NCBI GenBank assembly: GCA_020722285.1
Contig: DYLC01000005.1
Span: 1 to 33,924 of the forward strand
DNA: 33,924 nt
Direction of reading: 5' to 3'
Source of the DNA: Desulfobulbus propionicus
Lineage (GTDB): Bacteria > Desulfobacterota > Dissulfuribacteria > Dissulfuribacterales > DYLC01
Positions 25,201 through 33,924 of the stretch are shown here, piece by piece. Under the pieces are notes generated by a model. That model had not been told where the DNA came from. It did no database searches and worked only from the letters and a program-made list of their open reading frames with translations. The translations under genes were made by a program, and so were the position numbers. Within the stretch, counting starts at the first letter, position 1. Each line of letters starts with the position of its first letter.

Positions 25201-25431
25201 TTATTTGCTTCTACGAAAGGCGCTCTGTGATTTTTTGGCGGAACACCCCCGGCAGATATGAGCCTGTTCTCTTTCAATTTCCTGCTGGATACGATATGCA
25301 CAGTCCCGCATTACCCCGAAAAGCACCCTGCAACCGTCGTCAGGACACTTCTCGTCAGCCTCTGATGCAAGCTCAAGCATGGAGTTTGCTATGCCGCCAG
25401 CCTGCTTTAAAAGAGATTGCCGTTCGTCCAT
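25201..25431 (-). CDS. Small Cys-containing protein of unknown function (76 aa)
   Basis: ATG at 25431 with GGAG upstream; MDERQSLLKQAGGIANSMLELASEADEKCPDDGCRVLFGVMRDCAYRIQQEIEREQAHICRGC. Confidence 0.6.
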   Translation of the reverse strand: MDERQSLLKQAGGIANSMLELASEADEKCPDDGCRVLFGVMRDCAYRIQQEIEREQAHICRGCSAKKSQSAFRRSK

Positions 25432-25707
25432 AAAAAACACTCCAATTTATTTTAAGACAACAAAGCAATCAATATGCCATTAAAATTAACAAATAAAATC
25501 AATATATTGAATGTCTATTACGTAGTAATGCCGCAAAAAATAAAACACTGAGACTATACGATACACTTAATATGCTTATTTTTAAAGATTTTATTGTAAA
25601 ATTATACAAGAGACATGATACAGTGTGGATAAATCATTCTTCGCCATGTATTGTTAAAATCTGCAAGCCGTTGACAGTTGGTCTGGTTTGTGACAACATA
25701 AAAAAAT

Positions 25708-26298
25708 ATGGACACAAAATACATAGAACTGATTCAAACTGCGCTGCAAAGGCATAATCAGCTTGTGCAGCAGTCACTTGAGACGCACAGCGAAAGGCTG
25801 ATTGAGCTTTCCATGCTGCTTGCCAAAACATTTCAAGAAAATTGCAAGCTCCTTCTCTGTGGCAATGGCGGAAGCGCCGCAGACGCCCAGCACATTGCAG
25901 CGGAGTTTGTAAACCGCTTCAAGATGGAAAGAAGACCACTGCCAGCCATTGCCCTCACTACTGACACTTCTATTTTGACTGCTATCGGCAATGATTATTC
26001 ATTTAACGAGGTGTTTTCAAAGCAGGTTGAGGCGCTTGCGTGTCCGGGGGATATTGTCTGGGGCATCAGCACAAGTGGCGCATCTGCCAACGTCATCAAG
26101 GCATTTGAGGCTGCCATTTCAAAAAAAGCCGTCATCGTAGGATTTGTAGGCAAAAACAAGGCGGCAGTTGAGCAACTTGGCGGTTTCGCTGTTGACGTGC
26201 CATCATCTGATACGCCTCGCATTCAGGAGACGCACATTTTCATGGCGCATTTAGTGTGTGAGATGGTAGAGAAAATAATATTTAAGAAGGATGGTTAA
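25708..26298 (+). CDS. gmhA: Phosphoheptose (D-sedoheptulose-7-phosphate) isomerase
   Basis: SIS domain: LLLCGNGGSAADAQHIAAEFVNRFKMERRPLPAIALTTDTSILTAIGNDYSF, GISTSGASANVI, QETHIFMAHLVCEMVE. Confidence 0.93.
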   Translation: MDTKYIELIQTALQRHNQLVQQSLETHSERLIELSMLLAKTFQENCKLLLCGNGGSAADAQHIAAEFVNRFKMERRPLPAIALTTDTSILTAIGNDYSFNEVFSKQVEALACPGDIVWGISTSGASANVIKAFEAAISKKAVIVGFVGKNKAAVEQLGGFAVDVPSSDTPRIQETHIFMAHLVCEMVEKIIFKKDG

Positions 26299-26311
26299 GC
26301 AAAACACACCT

Positions 26312-26353
26312 TTTGTTTGTAAGATCTGTCTGTTTGCTTGTAAGACCTGTCTG
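26312..26353 (+). repeat. Two tandem 21-bp units TTTGYTTGTAAGAYCTGTCTG
   Basis: TTTGTTTGTAAGATCTGTCTG (26312) then TTTGCTTGTAAGACCTGTCTG (26333), 2 mismatches. Confidence 0.85.
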
Positions 26354-26382
26354 TCTTCATAAAACTTGGCATTTAACTTTAT

Positions 26383-26397
26383 GGAGGTTCCAAAAAC
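26383..26397 (+). repeat. Solo TIR-like end of the MITE-like family
   Basis: GGAGGTTCCAAAAAC matches the family terminus; no second end identified nearby. Confidence 0.45.
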
Positions 26398-26448
26398 TTT
26401 ATTAAAGCTGGGGTAACGTAATCTGTTCCCATTGTCTGAGACCTGCTC

Positions 26449-27003
26449 TCAACCCTGAAAAAGTGAAAGGTTTGCTGTGAGGTCTTCTGCTTCTTTAAGC
26501 ACAGGAAGGCATGAGAGGTCTTTGAGTTCAAAAAATTCGAGGAATGCACGGGTAGTACCGTATAGCAATGGGCGGCCTGGGGTCTCTTTCCTGCCTGCAA
26601 TGCGGATGAGTTTTCTGTCCAGCAGATACCTGAGCGATGCGCTTGAATCTACTCCCCTCAATTGTTCAACTTCTGCCCTTGAGACAGGCTGCTTATAGGC
26701 TATTATGGCGAGGGTTTCCTGTGTAGCCCTGCTCATGCGATCCTTGTAGGTTTGCCTGATTCTTGACACCCAAACCCTGCATGTCCTGCTGGTCTGCATT
26801 CTGTATCCCCCTCCAACCTCGGCTATCTCAATGCCACGGCTGTGATACTCAGTCTGTAATATCGTAAGGACTTCCTTGATGCTTTTTAAGGAAAATTCAG
26901 GCAAAACAGAGACAAGTTCTCTGGCTGAAACAGGATGATCTGCTGCGAATAGAATGGATTCTATTATCCGTTTGAGTGAAGGAGGCGATTCTGTCAGACT
27001 CAC
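26449..27003 (-). CDS. scpB: Segregation and condensation protein B
   Basis: LKRIIESILFAADHPVSARELVSVLP, ATQETLAIIAYKQPVSRAEVEQLRGVDSSASLRYLLDRKLIRIAGRKETPGRPLLYGTT. Confidence 0.93.
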   Translation of the reverse strand: MSLTESPPSLKRIIESILFAADHPVSARELVSVLPEFSLKSIKEVLTILQTEYHSRGIEIAEVGGGYRMQTSRTCRVWVSRIRQTYKDRMSRATQETLAIIAYKQPVSRAEVEQLRGVDSSASLRYLLDRKLIRIAGRKETPGRPLLYGTTRAFLEFFELKDLSCLPVLKEAEDLTANLSLFQG

Positions 27004-27021
27004 TGCGCCTTGGACAACATA

Positions 27022-29169
27022 TCAACCTTGCAGTAAAAGCTGATGAATCAGCGCGTTAAGTTTTTCGATCTTGCAGGGTTTGGACATGACAGCATCAACT
27101 CCTTTTAAGCTGAGGTCTTGTCCTTCAAACTCAGCCCCCCAACCAGTCAGGAGTATCACGCTTGGCTTGACATCAGACTCCTTTGCCTTCTTGGCGATTT
27201 CCCAGCCTGTTATACCAGGCATCCCAAGGTCTGTAATCACGAGGTCAAAATGTTTATTTGTAAGCGCTGACATTGCCTCTTTTGGATCGGACAAACATAT
27301 GACAGTATGCCCCTCAGCCTCAAGCATTGAGGCAATCACTTCTGCGATGTCTTCCTCATCGTCAATTACCATAATATCAAGATATTTTTTGACTGAACCG
27401 TCAGTTTTTGCTGGCGTATCCTGTGTAATTTTAACTACTGGCAGTTTAACCCGAAAAGTTGTACCTTTTTCAAGAGTAGTCTCTACTTCTATGATGCCTT
27501 TTGCCGCTTTGATTGCTGTATAGGCTACACTTAATCCAAGGCCAGAAGCTGCAACACCTTTCGTTGTAAAAAAAGGATCAAATATTCGCCTTTTTACCTC
27601 TTCAGTCATGCCAACACCTGTGTCAGATACTTCCAATATGGCGAAATCTCCCAATTGAAAAAGTTTGACATGGACGTTTCCGCCCCGAGGCATTGCTTCA
27701 ATCGCGTTGATTAAGAGATCTGTAACCATTTCTCTGAAATCTGCTTCATTCATTGCCACTTTCTGACAAATCTCAAGCTCTGTTGAGATTTCTATAAGGA
27801 GTCCCTTTTTTAAGGCCTCATCTTGCCAGACTGGTTTGGTAAACTCCACCACTTCAAGGATGGCCTGGGAAGCTTCAACAGCATTTTTGATTGAAGACGG
27901 CTCTCCCACACGCGTAAAGGCTTGCAGCCTTCTGACTGCCTGCGCTCCATCCATTACAGAATATTCAATATTTTTCAGACGCCTTTTCAGTGTAGGATCT
28001 TCAATGGACATATCCAGCAACTGCACGTTTCCCAATATCGAGGCCAGAAGATTGTTAAACTTATGAGCTATCCCTTCGGCAATTACCATCAATGCCTTGT
28101 GTTTTTCAGCAACCAGCAGCTTTTCTGCGGCTGCCTTCTGCTCTGAAATGTCGTGGATGATGAGCATGCTTTGCTGTGGCTTGTCAGAATCCTGTGAGCC
28201 GAGTGAATGAAGAAAGACATCTGCATTAAAGACACTGCCATTTTTTCTTTTAATCAGTGTCTCCGTAAGGTTAGTTACGCCGTGATCAAGCTGGCCAGCC
28301 CTGAGCCCAACATAGCTTTCCGGTACAGGGAACAAGATTGCAGGGTTGTTGTATAAAAGCTCATTTTTTGCAAAACCTGTCAGTTTCAACAAACTTGGGT
28401 TCAACATCTGTATTTTACCATCCTGTCCAACTATGCAGATCCCCTGAGGCGCTGAGGAAATGATAGCTTCAAGCTGCGTAAGTGTTTGACTGATTTCAAG
28501 ATTGGCATTCTGCAGGTCACGCGTCCTTTCTTCCACCACTTTCTGGAGATACTCGTGGCTTTTGTCTAACCGCTCCTTCATGGCTGTGGTTTCCAGAAGT
28601 CCGCTGATGATCTGAGCAAGCAGGATAAGCTCGCGGCGTCTCTGAGGGGAAATTGCCTTGACATAGGAGGTGCTGAGATTTAAAACACCAAACTGTTTAA
28701 GCGGAAGACAGACGATGGTCTTGATGGGTACTTTTGAACCGATTTTGAGAAAAACGCTATCGTTTTCAAGGGCTACATCCTCGATAAAAATTGCCTCCTG
28801 GTTTTCAAAAACTTTCCAGGCAATGCCCTCTCCCTTTTTAAAGGACAGATCAAAGTTTATTTCAGCCTGTTTGTCCGCCTTTAAAATATCCAGGACTCCA
28901 GCCGCAGCAGCAAGCTTAAGGGTATTTTCTTCCTGAACGAAAAGCAGGATAGATGCATTCTCAAAGTCAAGCTCTTCTACAAGCACGTGAACACTTTTTT
29001 TGAGAATATCCTGTATAAATATGCTGTTCTTGGCGATCTCAAGCAGACGAAAGATAACACCCATGGCCTTGATGGTGTCATTTTTCTTGACATTTATCTC
29101 CAAAAGACCTGAGCGCAAAAGCTCTTCAAGATTTTTCATTGTGTTCGGACTCATTTCAAGGTTTCCCAT
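27022..29169 (-). CDS. Hybrid sensor histidine kinase (GAF, PAS, HisKA-like, HATPase_c, REC)
   Basis: GAF-like ILLFVQEENTLKLAAAAGV, PAS SAPQGICIVGQDGKIQMLNPS, AHKFNNLLASILGNVQLLD, ATPase boxes, REC MVIDDEEDIAEVIAS...VITDLGMPGITGWE. Confidence 0.88.
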   Translation of the reverse strand: MGNLEMSPNTMKNLEELLRSGLLEINVKKNDTIKAMGVIFRLLEIAKNSIFIQDILKKSVHVLVEELDFENASILLFVQEENTLKLAAAAGVLDILKADKQAEINFDLSFKKGEGIAWKVFENQEAIFIEDVALENDSVFLKIGSKVPIKTIVCLPLKQFGVLNLSTSYVKAISPQRRRELILLAQIISGLLETTAMKERLDKSHEYLQKVVEERTRDLQNANLEISQTLTQLEAIISSAPQGICIVGQDGKIQMLNPSLLKLTGFAKNELLYNNPAILFPVPESYVGLRAGQLDHGVTNLTETLIKRKNGSVFNADVFLHSLGSQDSDKPQQSMLIIHDISEQKAAAEKLLVAEKHKALMVIAEGIAHKFNNLLASILGNVQLLDMSIEDPTLKRRLKNIEYSVMDGAQAVRRLQAFTRVGEPSSIKNAVEASQAILEVVEFTKPVWQDEALKKGLLIEISTELEICQKVAMNEADFREMVTDLLINAIEAMPRGGNVHVKLFQLGDFAILEVSDTGVGMTEEVKRRIFDPFFTTKGVAASGLGLSVAYTAIKAAKGIIEVETTLEKGTTFRVKLPVVKITQDTPAKTDGSVKKYLDIMVIDDEEDIAEVIASMLEAEGHTVICLSDPKEAMSALTNKHFDLVITDLGMPGITGWEIAKKAKESDVKPSVILLTGWGAEFEGQDLSLKGVDAVMSKPCKIEKLNALIHQLLLQG

Positions 29170-30038
29170 GTAGAATTCACCAATGCCCTGAACTTCTCCG
29201 CAAGTTCATACTGCTTCAAATGTTTTTCTTTGGTAAGGCCAAGCAATTCAAGCGCTGACTCATCTAAAGGGGTTTTATGGGTCAAAATATGTGCCTCTTC
29301 ACCTGTTTTGCTGATGTTATCTGCAATATGCACTATTGCCAGTTCCTTTTTGTGTGAATTTGAGGCGGAAGGGTTGTGATGATATTTTATTGCTAAAGCA
29401 ATATGTACAGGCAGCGACCATTTGCATGCCAGAAGAAAGCCTAATTCTGTATGTGAACACCCTTGCTGAATCTCATTTTCATACAAAGAAAGCCTGGTTA
29501 TAGCTGACATTGCAGCAACGCTATCAAAAAGATCAGGCAAGGCAGTGGCAACCGTTATTCGACCGATATCATGAAGAAGTCCCATCAGATAAATGCCATC
29601 CAGGCATATCAAAGAGTCATACTTAGTCGCCATGTCCCTTGCAATCATGGCTGTCAGCAGACTGTGCTTCCAAAAAAGATCTGGCTCAAAGGATTTAGCC
29701 AGTTTTTGGGGTGAAAACTGCTGTTTTATGGCAATTGTAAGGCAGATACTGAGCACTTCTCTTATCCCAAGGATATCAATAGCCCTTTGAATGCTTGTAA
29801 CCTCTCCCCTGGCTCCATAAAAAGCGCTGTTTGCCATTTTGAGGATTTGAGAGCAAAGTGAGGGATCCATCAAAAGAAAATCTTTTAATTCCAAAATATT
29901 AAGATTGTCATCTTTTAAAAACTCCAAAAGATTTGCAAGAAGAGAGCTCGTCAGGGGCAAAGACTCTTCATTGCACACACATGTAGCTATAGTATTTTCT
30001 AACATGTCTGCATTATCTTCAGAGGCTACGATATTCAT
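29151..30038 (-). CDS. HDOD-domain signalling protein
   Basis: LPLTSSLLANLLEFLKDDNLNILELKDFLLMDPSLCSQILKMANSAFYGARGEVTSIQRAIDILGIREV, LLHDIGRI; start MNIVASE with GGAG upstream. Confidence 0.88.
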   Translation of the reverse strand: MNIVASEDNADMLENTIATCVCNEESLPLTSSLLANLLEFLKDDNLNILELKDFLLMDPSLCSQILKMANSAFYGARGEVTSIQRAIDILGIREVLSICLTIAIKQQFSPQKLAKSFEPDLFWKHSLLTAMIARDMATKYDSLICLDGIYLMGLLHDIGRITVATALPDLFDSVAAMSAITRLSLYENEIQQGCSHTELGFLLACKWSLPVHIALAIKYHHNPSASNSHKKELAIVHIADNISKTGEEAHILTHKTPLDESALELLGLTKEKHLKQYELAEKFRALVNSTWETLK

Positions 30039-30144
30039 AAAAATACTCCAGAGGCCATTCGAAGTTGACCATAGATACAAACCCAATATAAATATAACAA
30101 TACTATCATTTCAAGGGAAAAAAACAAGAAAATATGCAAAAAGA

Positions 30145-30915
30145 TTACAAATTGGTGCTCACGTTGATCATGGTTTCAAGCACAGCATATGAGTTTGGAA
30201 TAGTTTTCAGATGCAAACAATGCAGCTTTTTTGCTGTATTCCACCCTTCAGCCAACTGCTGTGGGGAAGGTTTCAGGCGCATCACCTCCTTAGCCGACCT
30301 TATAGAAAGATGCCTTAGGCAGTAGAGTGTGCCCATCTGAATTTGCTGGGCGCTGTCTTCCTTCTCAGCACAGGAAGAACAGAGCACGCCCTTGCCATGT
30401 TGCTCAATCGTTACGCTGTTTCCAGTGGGTTTGTTTCCACATTTTACGCAAAATTGCAACTCAGGGGCATAGCCCACAAGGGCCAGAAGTCTGAGCTTGA
30501 AAAAAAGTGTAAGCTTGTAAATATCCTGCTTTTGAGAAAGACAGTTGAGATAGTAAAGCAGGTTGCGGAAGATATCTATATGAGGATCCATTTCTTTTGT
30601 CCAGCGATGGATCAGTTCACAGCAAAGGTTTGCTGCTGTGAAAGAAAGAAAGTCCTGCCTTAGAGCCTCAAAGGACATCTTAATCTTGACTGAGTCAAGA
30701 CGCGTAAAACCTGTTGCACGCGGCATTACAAGGCTTGCATCCAGAAACGAAAAGGGTTCAAGGGCATTAACAAACCTGTGTAATGATTTTTTAGCTCCCT
30801 TTGCAATGGTTTCTATTTTTCCATGCTCAGGCGTGAAAAGGGTAATAAGCCTGTCTGATTCAGCAAAATCGCGGGTTGCTATTACAATAGCTTCTGTTTC
30901 AATGGGTTGTTGCAT
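30145..30915 (-). CDS. recO: DNA repair protein RecO
   Basis: IETEAIVIATRDFAESDRLITLFTPEHGKIETIAKGAKK; zinc motif CVKCGN...CSSC; start set at MQQPIE. Confidence 0.9.
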   Translation of the reverse strand: MQQPIETEAIVIATRDFAESDRLITLFTPEHGKIETIAKGAKKSLHRFVNALEPFSFLDASLVMPRATGFTRLDSVKIKMSFEALRQDFLSFTAANLCCELIHRWTKEMDPHIDIFRNLLYYLNCLSQKQDIYKLTLFFKLRLLALVGYAPELQFCVKCGNKPTGNSVTIEQHGKGVLCSSCAEKEDSAQQIQMGTLYCLRHLSIRSAKEVMRLKPSPQQLAEGWNTAKKLHCLHLKTIPNSYAVLETMINVSTNL

Positions 30916-31010
30916 ATAACTGACGGCAGAGTGGCTGAGAAAATATTTTTTGATTGCATAAAAGAGGGAAAGGCTGAAAAAACAAATAGTCCATAAGTGA
31001 GTATTTACAG

Positions 31011-31125
31011 GGGAGGTTCCCAAAAATGTCCTTTTGCTCGCAAGCTTTAGCTTTCCAATCCTTGCCTTTTATTGCAAGGCGCAGGGCATGGCTGCGTAGC
31101 TTGTCAACGAAAAATGCTCACGTAC
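31011..31125 (-). repeat. MITE-like repeat copy C (truncated, inverted)
   Basis: GGGAGGTTCCCAAAAATGTCCTTTTGCTCGCAAGCTTTAGCTTTCCAATCCTTGCCTTTTATTGCAAGGCGCAGGGCAT... matches reverse complement of copy B; stops next to the surA-like stop codon. Confidence 0.8.
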
Positions 31126-31129
31126 AGAC

Positions 31130-32089
31130 TTACAGGAGAATCTTAATGGTGGCTTTGGAGCGTAATTGCCGTAGCCATTCTTCAAATTTTACATTTATTT
31201 TTTTTCGATAGATCTCATCCTTAAGCTTTTCCTTCAGTTCCTCGTCTATATTGTTCTGTTGCATTGAAGTCTGGGTGTATTTAAACATCTGAAATCCTAT
31301 CGGCGTTTCTACAATGTCGCTTAGTTCGCCAGGCTTAAGTTGTTGAATTATATTTTTAATAAATGGCGCCAGTTCCTGTTCGGAAAATGTCCCAAGCATC
31401 CCACCTTCTGCTGCTACAGAAGGGTCTGCAATCTGCATTGCCGCATCTTCAAAAGAGACTCCGGACTGGATAGCCTTGCGAGCTGTTGCAAGACGCTCTT
31501 TTGCTTTCAACATGGATTCAGTCTGACTGTCTGCCGGCTTCACAGATATGTGATAAATCTCCAGTTTATTTGTATCTGGCTTATGCTGCTTACCTTCTTT
31601 TTTTAAAGAATCAACTAACTCTTCATCTGTTACAACGATTTTAGACTTTACCTGAAATCTGATAAGCTTCGAACGCTCAATCTGAGATTTTATTTCGTCT
31701 TTATATTGCTCAAAGGATATGCCGTCTTTTTCAAGTTTGGACTTTAATTGGTCAACAGATATCTGATTTGAAGCGCACAATTTGGTCAGATAGTCATCAA
31801 TCTCTGCAGCATTTACAGAAATACCAAGCCGTTTTATCTCATCAGCAGCAAGATACTCATCTATGACTTGTGGCAAGAGCTGAGTTAATGCCTCACGCCT
31901 GGTTGCCTCGTCAATAATACGCTTGTTTTTAAATTCATATTGCTTGAAATATGGTTCAGCCTTTTTCTCAAGCTCCGACAGAGTGATCACCTGATTGTTG
32001 ACAATGGCAACTATTTTATCAACAACTGCTGCTTCTCCCCTGGGGCTTATCCAGAAGAGCAAGAATAGAACTGCAATAATTCTATACAC
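31130..32089 (-). CDS. SurA-like periplasmic peptidyl-prolyl cis-trans isomerase
   Basis: Signal peptide, VDKIVAIVNNQVITLSELEKKAEPYF SurA_N, parvulin-like KLEIYHISVKPADSQTESMLKAKERLATARKAIQSGVSFEDAAMQIADPSVAAEGGMLGTF. Confidence 0.88.
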   Translation of the reverse strand: MYRIIAVLFLLFWISPRGEAAVVDKIVAIVNNQVITLSELEKKAEPYFKQYEFKNKRIIDEATRREALTQLLPQVIDEYLAADEIKRLGISVNAAEIDDYLTKLCASNQISVDQLKSKLEKDGISFEQYKDEIKSQIERSKLIRFQVKSKIVVTDEELVDSLKKEGKQHKPDTNKLEIYHISVKPADSQTESMLKAKERLATARKAIQSGVSFEDAAMQIADPSVAAEGGMLGTFSEQELAPFIKNIIQQLKPGELSDIVETPIGFQMFKYTQTSMQQNNIDEELKEKLKDEIYRKKINVKFEEWLRQLRSKATIKILL

Positions 32090-32095
32090 GTTAGC

Positions 32096-32386
32096 TTAAC
32101 CCATTCCACCGTTTATTTTTTTTTTCAGCACTCCAGATGGCCTGAAGGTCACAACGCGCCTTGCATCCAGCATCAGGTCTTCGCCGGTATGAGGATTGCG
32201 GCCTCGCCTTGGCCTCTTCTCCCGGACATTAAATTTGCCGAATCCACTTATTAGCACATCATTGCCCTGTTCAAGATTTCTTTTCATGACCTCCAGAAAT
32301 GTCTCAAAAACCCTCACAGCATCTGGCTTGTCAAGTATCTCAGTCTCATATATCCTTTTAACGATGTCTGCCTTTGTAAGAGTCAT
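32096..32386 (-). CDS. ihfA: Integration host factor alpha / HU-family DNA-binding protein
   Basis: LTKADIVKRIYETEILDKPDAVRVFETFLEVMKRNLEQGNDVLISGFGKFNVREKRPRRGRNPHTGEDLMLDARRVVTFRPS; start with GAGG upstream. Confidence 0.9.
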   Translation of the reverse strand: MTLTKADIVKRIYETEILDKPDAVRVFETFLEVMKRNLEQGNDVLISGFGKFNVREKRPRRGRNPHTGEDLMLDARRVVTFRPSGVLKKKINGGMG

Positions 32387-32487
32387 TTCACGCTCACCTC
32401 GCATGGAAATCTTAATTGTTAAATAACTATTTGATATTACACAAACAAGAAGTAAAGTCAAGAAGTCAGACGGAAACTTAGTGTTTT

Positions 32488-33192
32488 TTATGCAAGTTGA
32501 CTGTAAAGGTTGTGAAAATGTTCGGCTGAAAGCTGGCCAGGTGCTGTTACAGCAGTTTCATCACAACTTACATACGTCAGGCAAGACCCCAAGGCCGTGC
32601 ATATCAAACGGCTCAAGCGACCTTTGCCACCCATACAAAACGCACACAACCTTATTTTTTTTGTAGCAGGGTGAAAATAAAGCGACATGACCCCTCTGAT
32701 ATCCTTTGGCTCAAGACAGGTAGTCACGATTTTTGCAATGTCCGCTTCAGTAGCACACATCTGTGTTAAAATACCTTCAAGCACTGCCATTTCTGGCGTA
32801 ATCTGAAAATCATGGTGAGATACAATCACCTTAACTTGCTTCTTTTTAGCCAAAAGAATAAGCCTTTGTCGTACAATCGGTTCTGTTTTGAGTTCCACAT
32901 CAATAAAGTTGGCTCCAGCTTCTATCGCCAACTCAAGCAGATGCAGCCTTTTTGCGTCATCATCTTTACACTGACCGCCTTCCCACGCAGCTCTGTTTGT
33001 AAAAAGAAGTGGAACTGGGCTGTATCTAACGAGCCATTTCAGGCTGTCAAGGCTGCAGTCATGTAGATAATCCAGACGGATTTCAGCAATGCTGATCAAC
33101 TTCTGCCTGTCAACAATAGCCTTAAGCGCCTCCTGGACAGTGCTTCTTGCAACAGAAAGGCAAATATCAAAGTCAGCTGGCTTAAAAGGCAT
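32488..33192 (-). CDS. aroD: 3-dehydroquinate dehydratase, type I
   Basis: EIRLDYL, FTNRAAWEGG, VIVSHHDFQ, CMGGKGRLSRLICTALGS, TAPGQLSAE; start codon uncertain (33192 or TTG 33216). Confidence 0.88.
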   Translation of the reverse strand: MPFKPADFDICLSVARSTVQEALKAIVDRQKLISIAEIRLDYLHDCSLDSLKWLVRYSPVPLLFTNRAAWEGGQCKDDDAKRLHLLELAIEAGANFIDVELKTEPIVRQRLILLAKKKQVKVIVSHHDFQITPEMAVLEGILTQMCATEADIAKIVTTCLEPKDIRGVMSLYFHPATKKIRLCAFCMGGKGRLSRLICTALGSCLTYVSCDETAVTAPGQLSAEHFHNLYSQLA

Positions 33193-33203
33193 CAAATCTG
33201 GGA

Positions 33204-33803
33204 TTAAAGATCGCAACCCTTAAGATATTCTGTGATGGCCTTGTCATAGGCAGAGGTAAGGGCAAAAATCTTTTTTGCAAGATAAAACCGTGTGGATAGT
33301 GTTGTGCCGCCAGCGTTTTCCTTTATCTCTTTAAGTACAAGCCCATAATCTGCTGGATCAACCACCACTGTGACATACTTATAATTTTTGGCAGACGCCC
33401 TGAGAAGGGTAGGGCCTCCGATATCAATATTTTCAATCGCCTCCTCCAGTCTAACCCCAGGCCTTGCCACTGTCTTTTCAAAGGCATACAGATTTACCAC
33501 TACCAGATCAATTGGCACAATGCCATTTGCGTTCATGGCCTCAAGGTGTTGAGGATTCTCTCTGATTGCCAGGATGCCCCCATGCACCTTGGGATGCAAG
33601 GTTTTCACCCTCCCATCCATCATCTCCGGAAAGCCCGTCAGATCAGAGACATCCTTGACAGAAACACCTGCCTCCCTGATAGTTTTTGCCGTTCCGCCAG
33701 TGGATATCAGCTCAACGCCGAGCCTTGAAAGCTCCGCTGCCAATTCCACAACCCCGGCCTTGTCTGTCACGCTTATCAATGCTCTTTCTATTTTTGCTGT
33801 CAT
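33204..33803 (-). CDS. purH: Stand-alone IMP cyclohydrolase (N-terminal MGS-like domain of PurH; no AICAR transformylase domain)
   Basis: [83 protein letters not shown]; stops after [17 protein letters not shown]. Confidence 0.9.
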   Translation of the reverse strand: MTAKIERALISVTDKAGVVELAAELSRLGVELISTGGTAKTIREAGVSVKDVSDLTGFPEMMDGRVKTLHPKVHGGILAIRENPQHLEAMNANGIVPIDLVVVNLYAFEKTVARPGVRLEEAIENIDIGGPTLLRASAKNYKYVTVVVDPADYGLVLKEIKENAGGTTLSTRFYLAKKIFALTSAYDKAITEYLKGCDL

Positions 33804-33924
33804 AATTTCCCCTTATTACGAATACTACTCCGACAATTTACATTTTTAGGACCGAAGAGAGCGAAAAATCTTCCCGTTCAGAGGCTTATCTGCAAGATTC
33901 CTCGTCGCTTGAGCTCCTTGGGAT

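Noticed and set aside
27071-27523. 150-aa + strand ORF
   Set aside because: Antisense to the REC/ATPase region of the second hybrid kinase.
22425-31125. Repeats considered as CRISPR array
   Set aside because: Copies are kilobases apart, in both orientations, with TIRs; no regular spacer structure and no cas genes.

Overview
The 33.9 kb window looks like a chromosomal segment from a Gram-negative bacterium (LPS genes lpxC, lpxK, waaA, gmhA; flagellar motor genes motAB; cytochrome bd genes). The order of housekeeping genes suggests a deltaproteobacterial or Nitrospirota-type genome, but that placement is inference. The most unusual part is the left end (1..6357, + strand). It is a compact run of secreted, lipoprotein and membrane genes around a CsgG/HfaB-like outer-membrane lipoprotein with a peptidoglycan-binding-like domain. 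It starts with the tail of a protein built on a 36-residue repeat, followed by a strong terminator. It then contains small secreted proteins, a duplicated LPP20-like protein, a DUF2807-like protein and a Deg-like PDZ protease. I read it as a candidate uncharacterised curli/holdfast-anchor-like surface fibre export system. The remainder is mostly recognisable core genes: lpxC, era, rnc, lpxK, waaA, rluB-like, csp, an SPFH/zinc-ribbon pair, a ybeY-pdxJ fused ORF, acpS, hybrid kinase-motB-motA, cydBA, gmhA, scpB, hybrid kinase/HDOD, recO, surA-like, ihfA, aroD and a purH that has only its IMP cyclohydrolase domain. Between these genes there is a family of MITE-like repeats (TIR about GGAGGTTCCAAAAATT), a pair of 45-bp inverted repeats about 6.6 kb apart, a frameshifted remnant of a Fis-type HTH regulator and several strong hairpins. 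No CRISPR array, rRNA or convincing tRNA was seen. All assignments come from reading motifs by eye; no database search was run.
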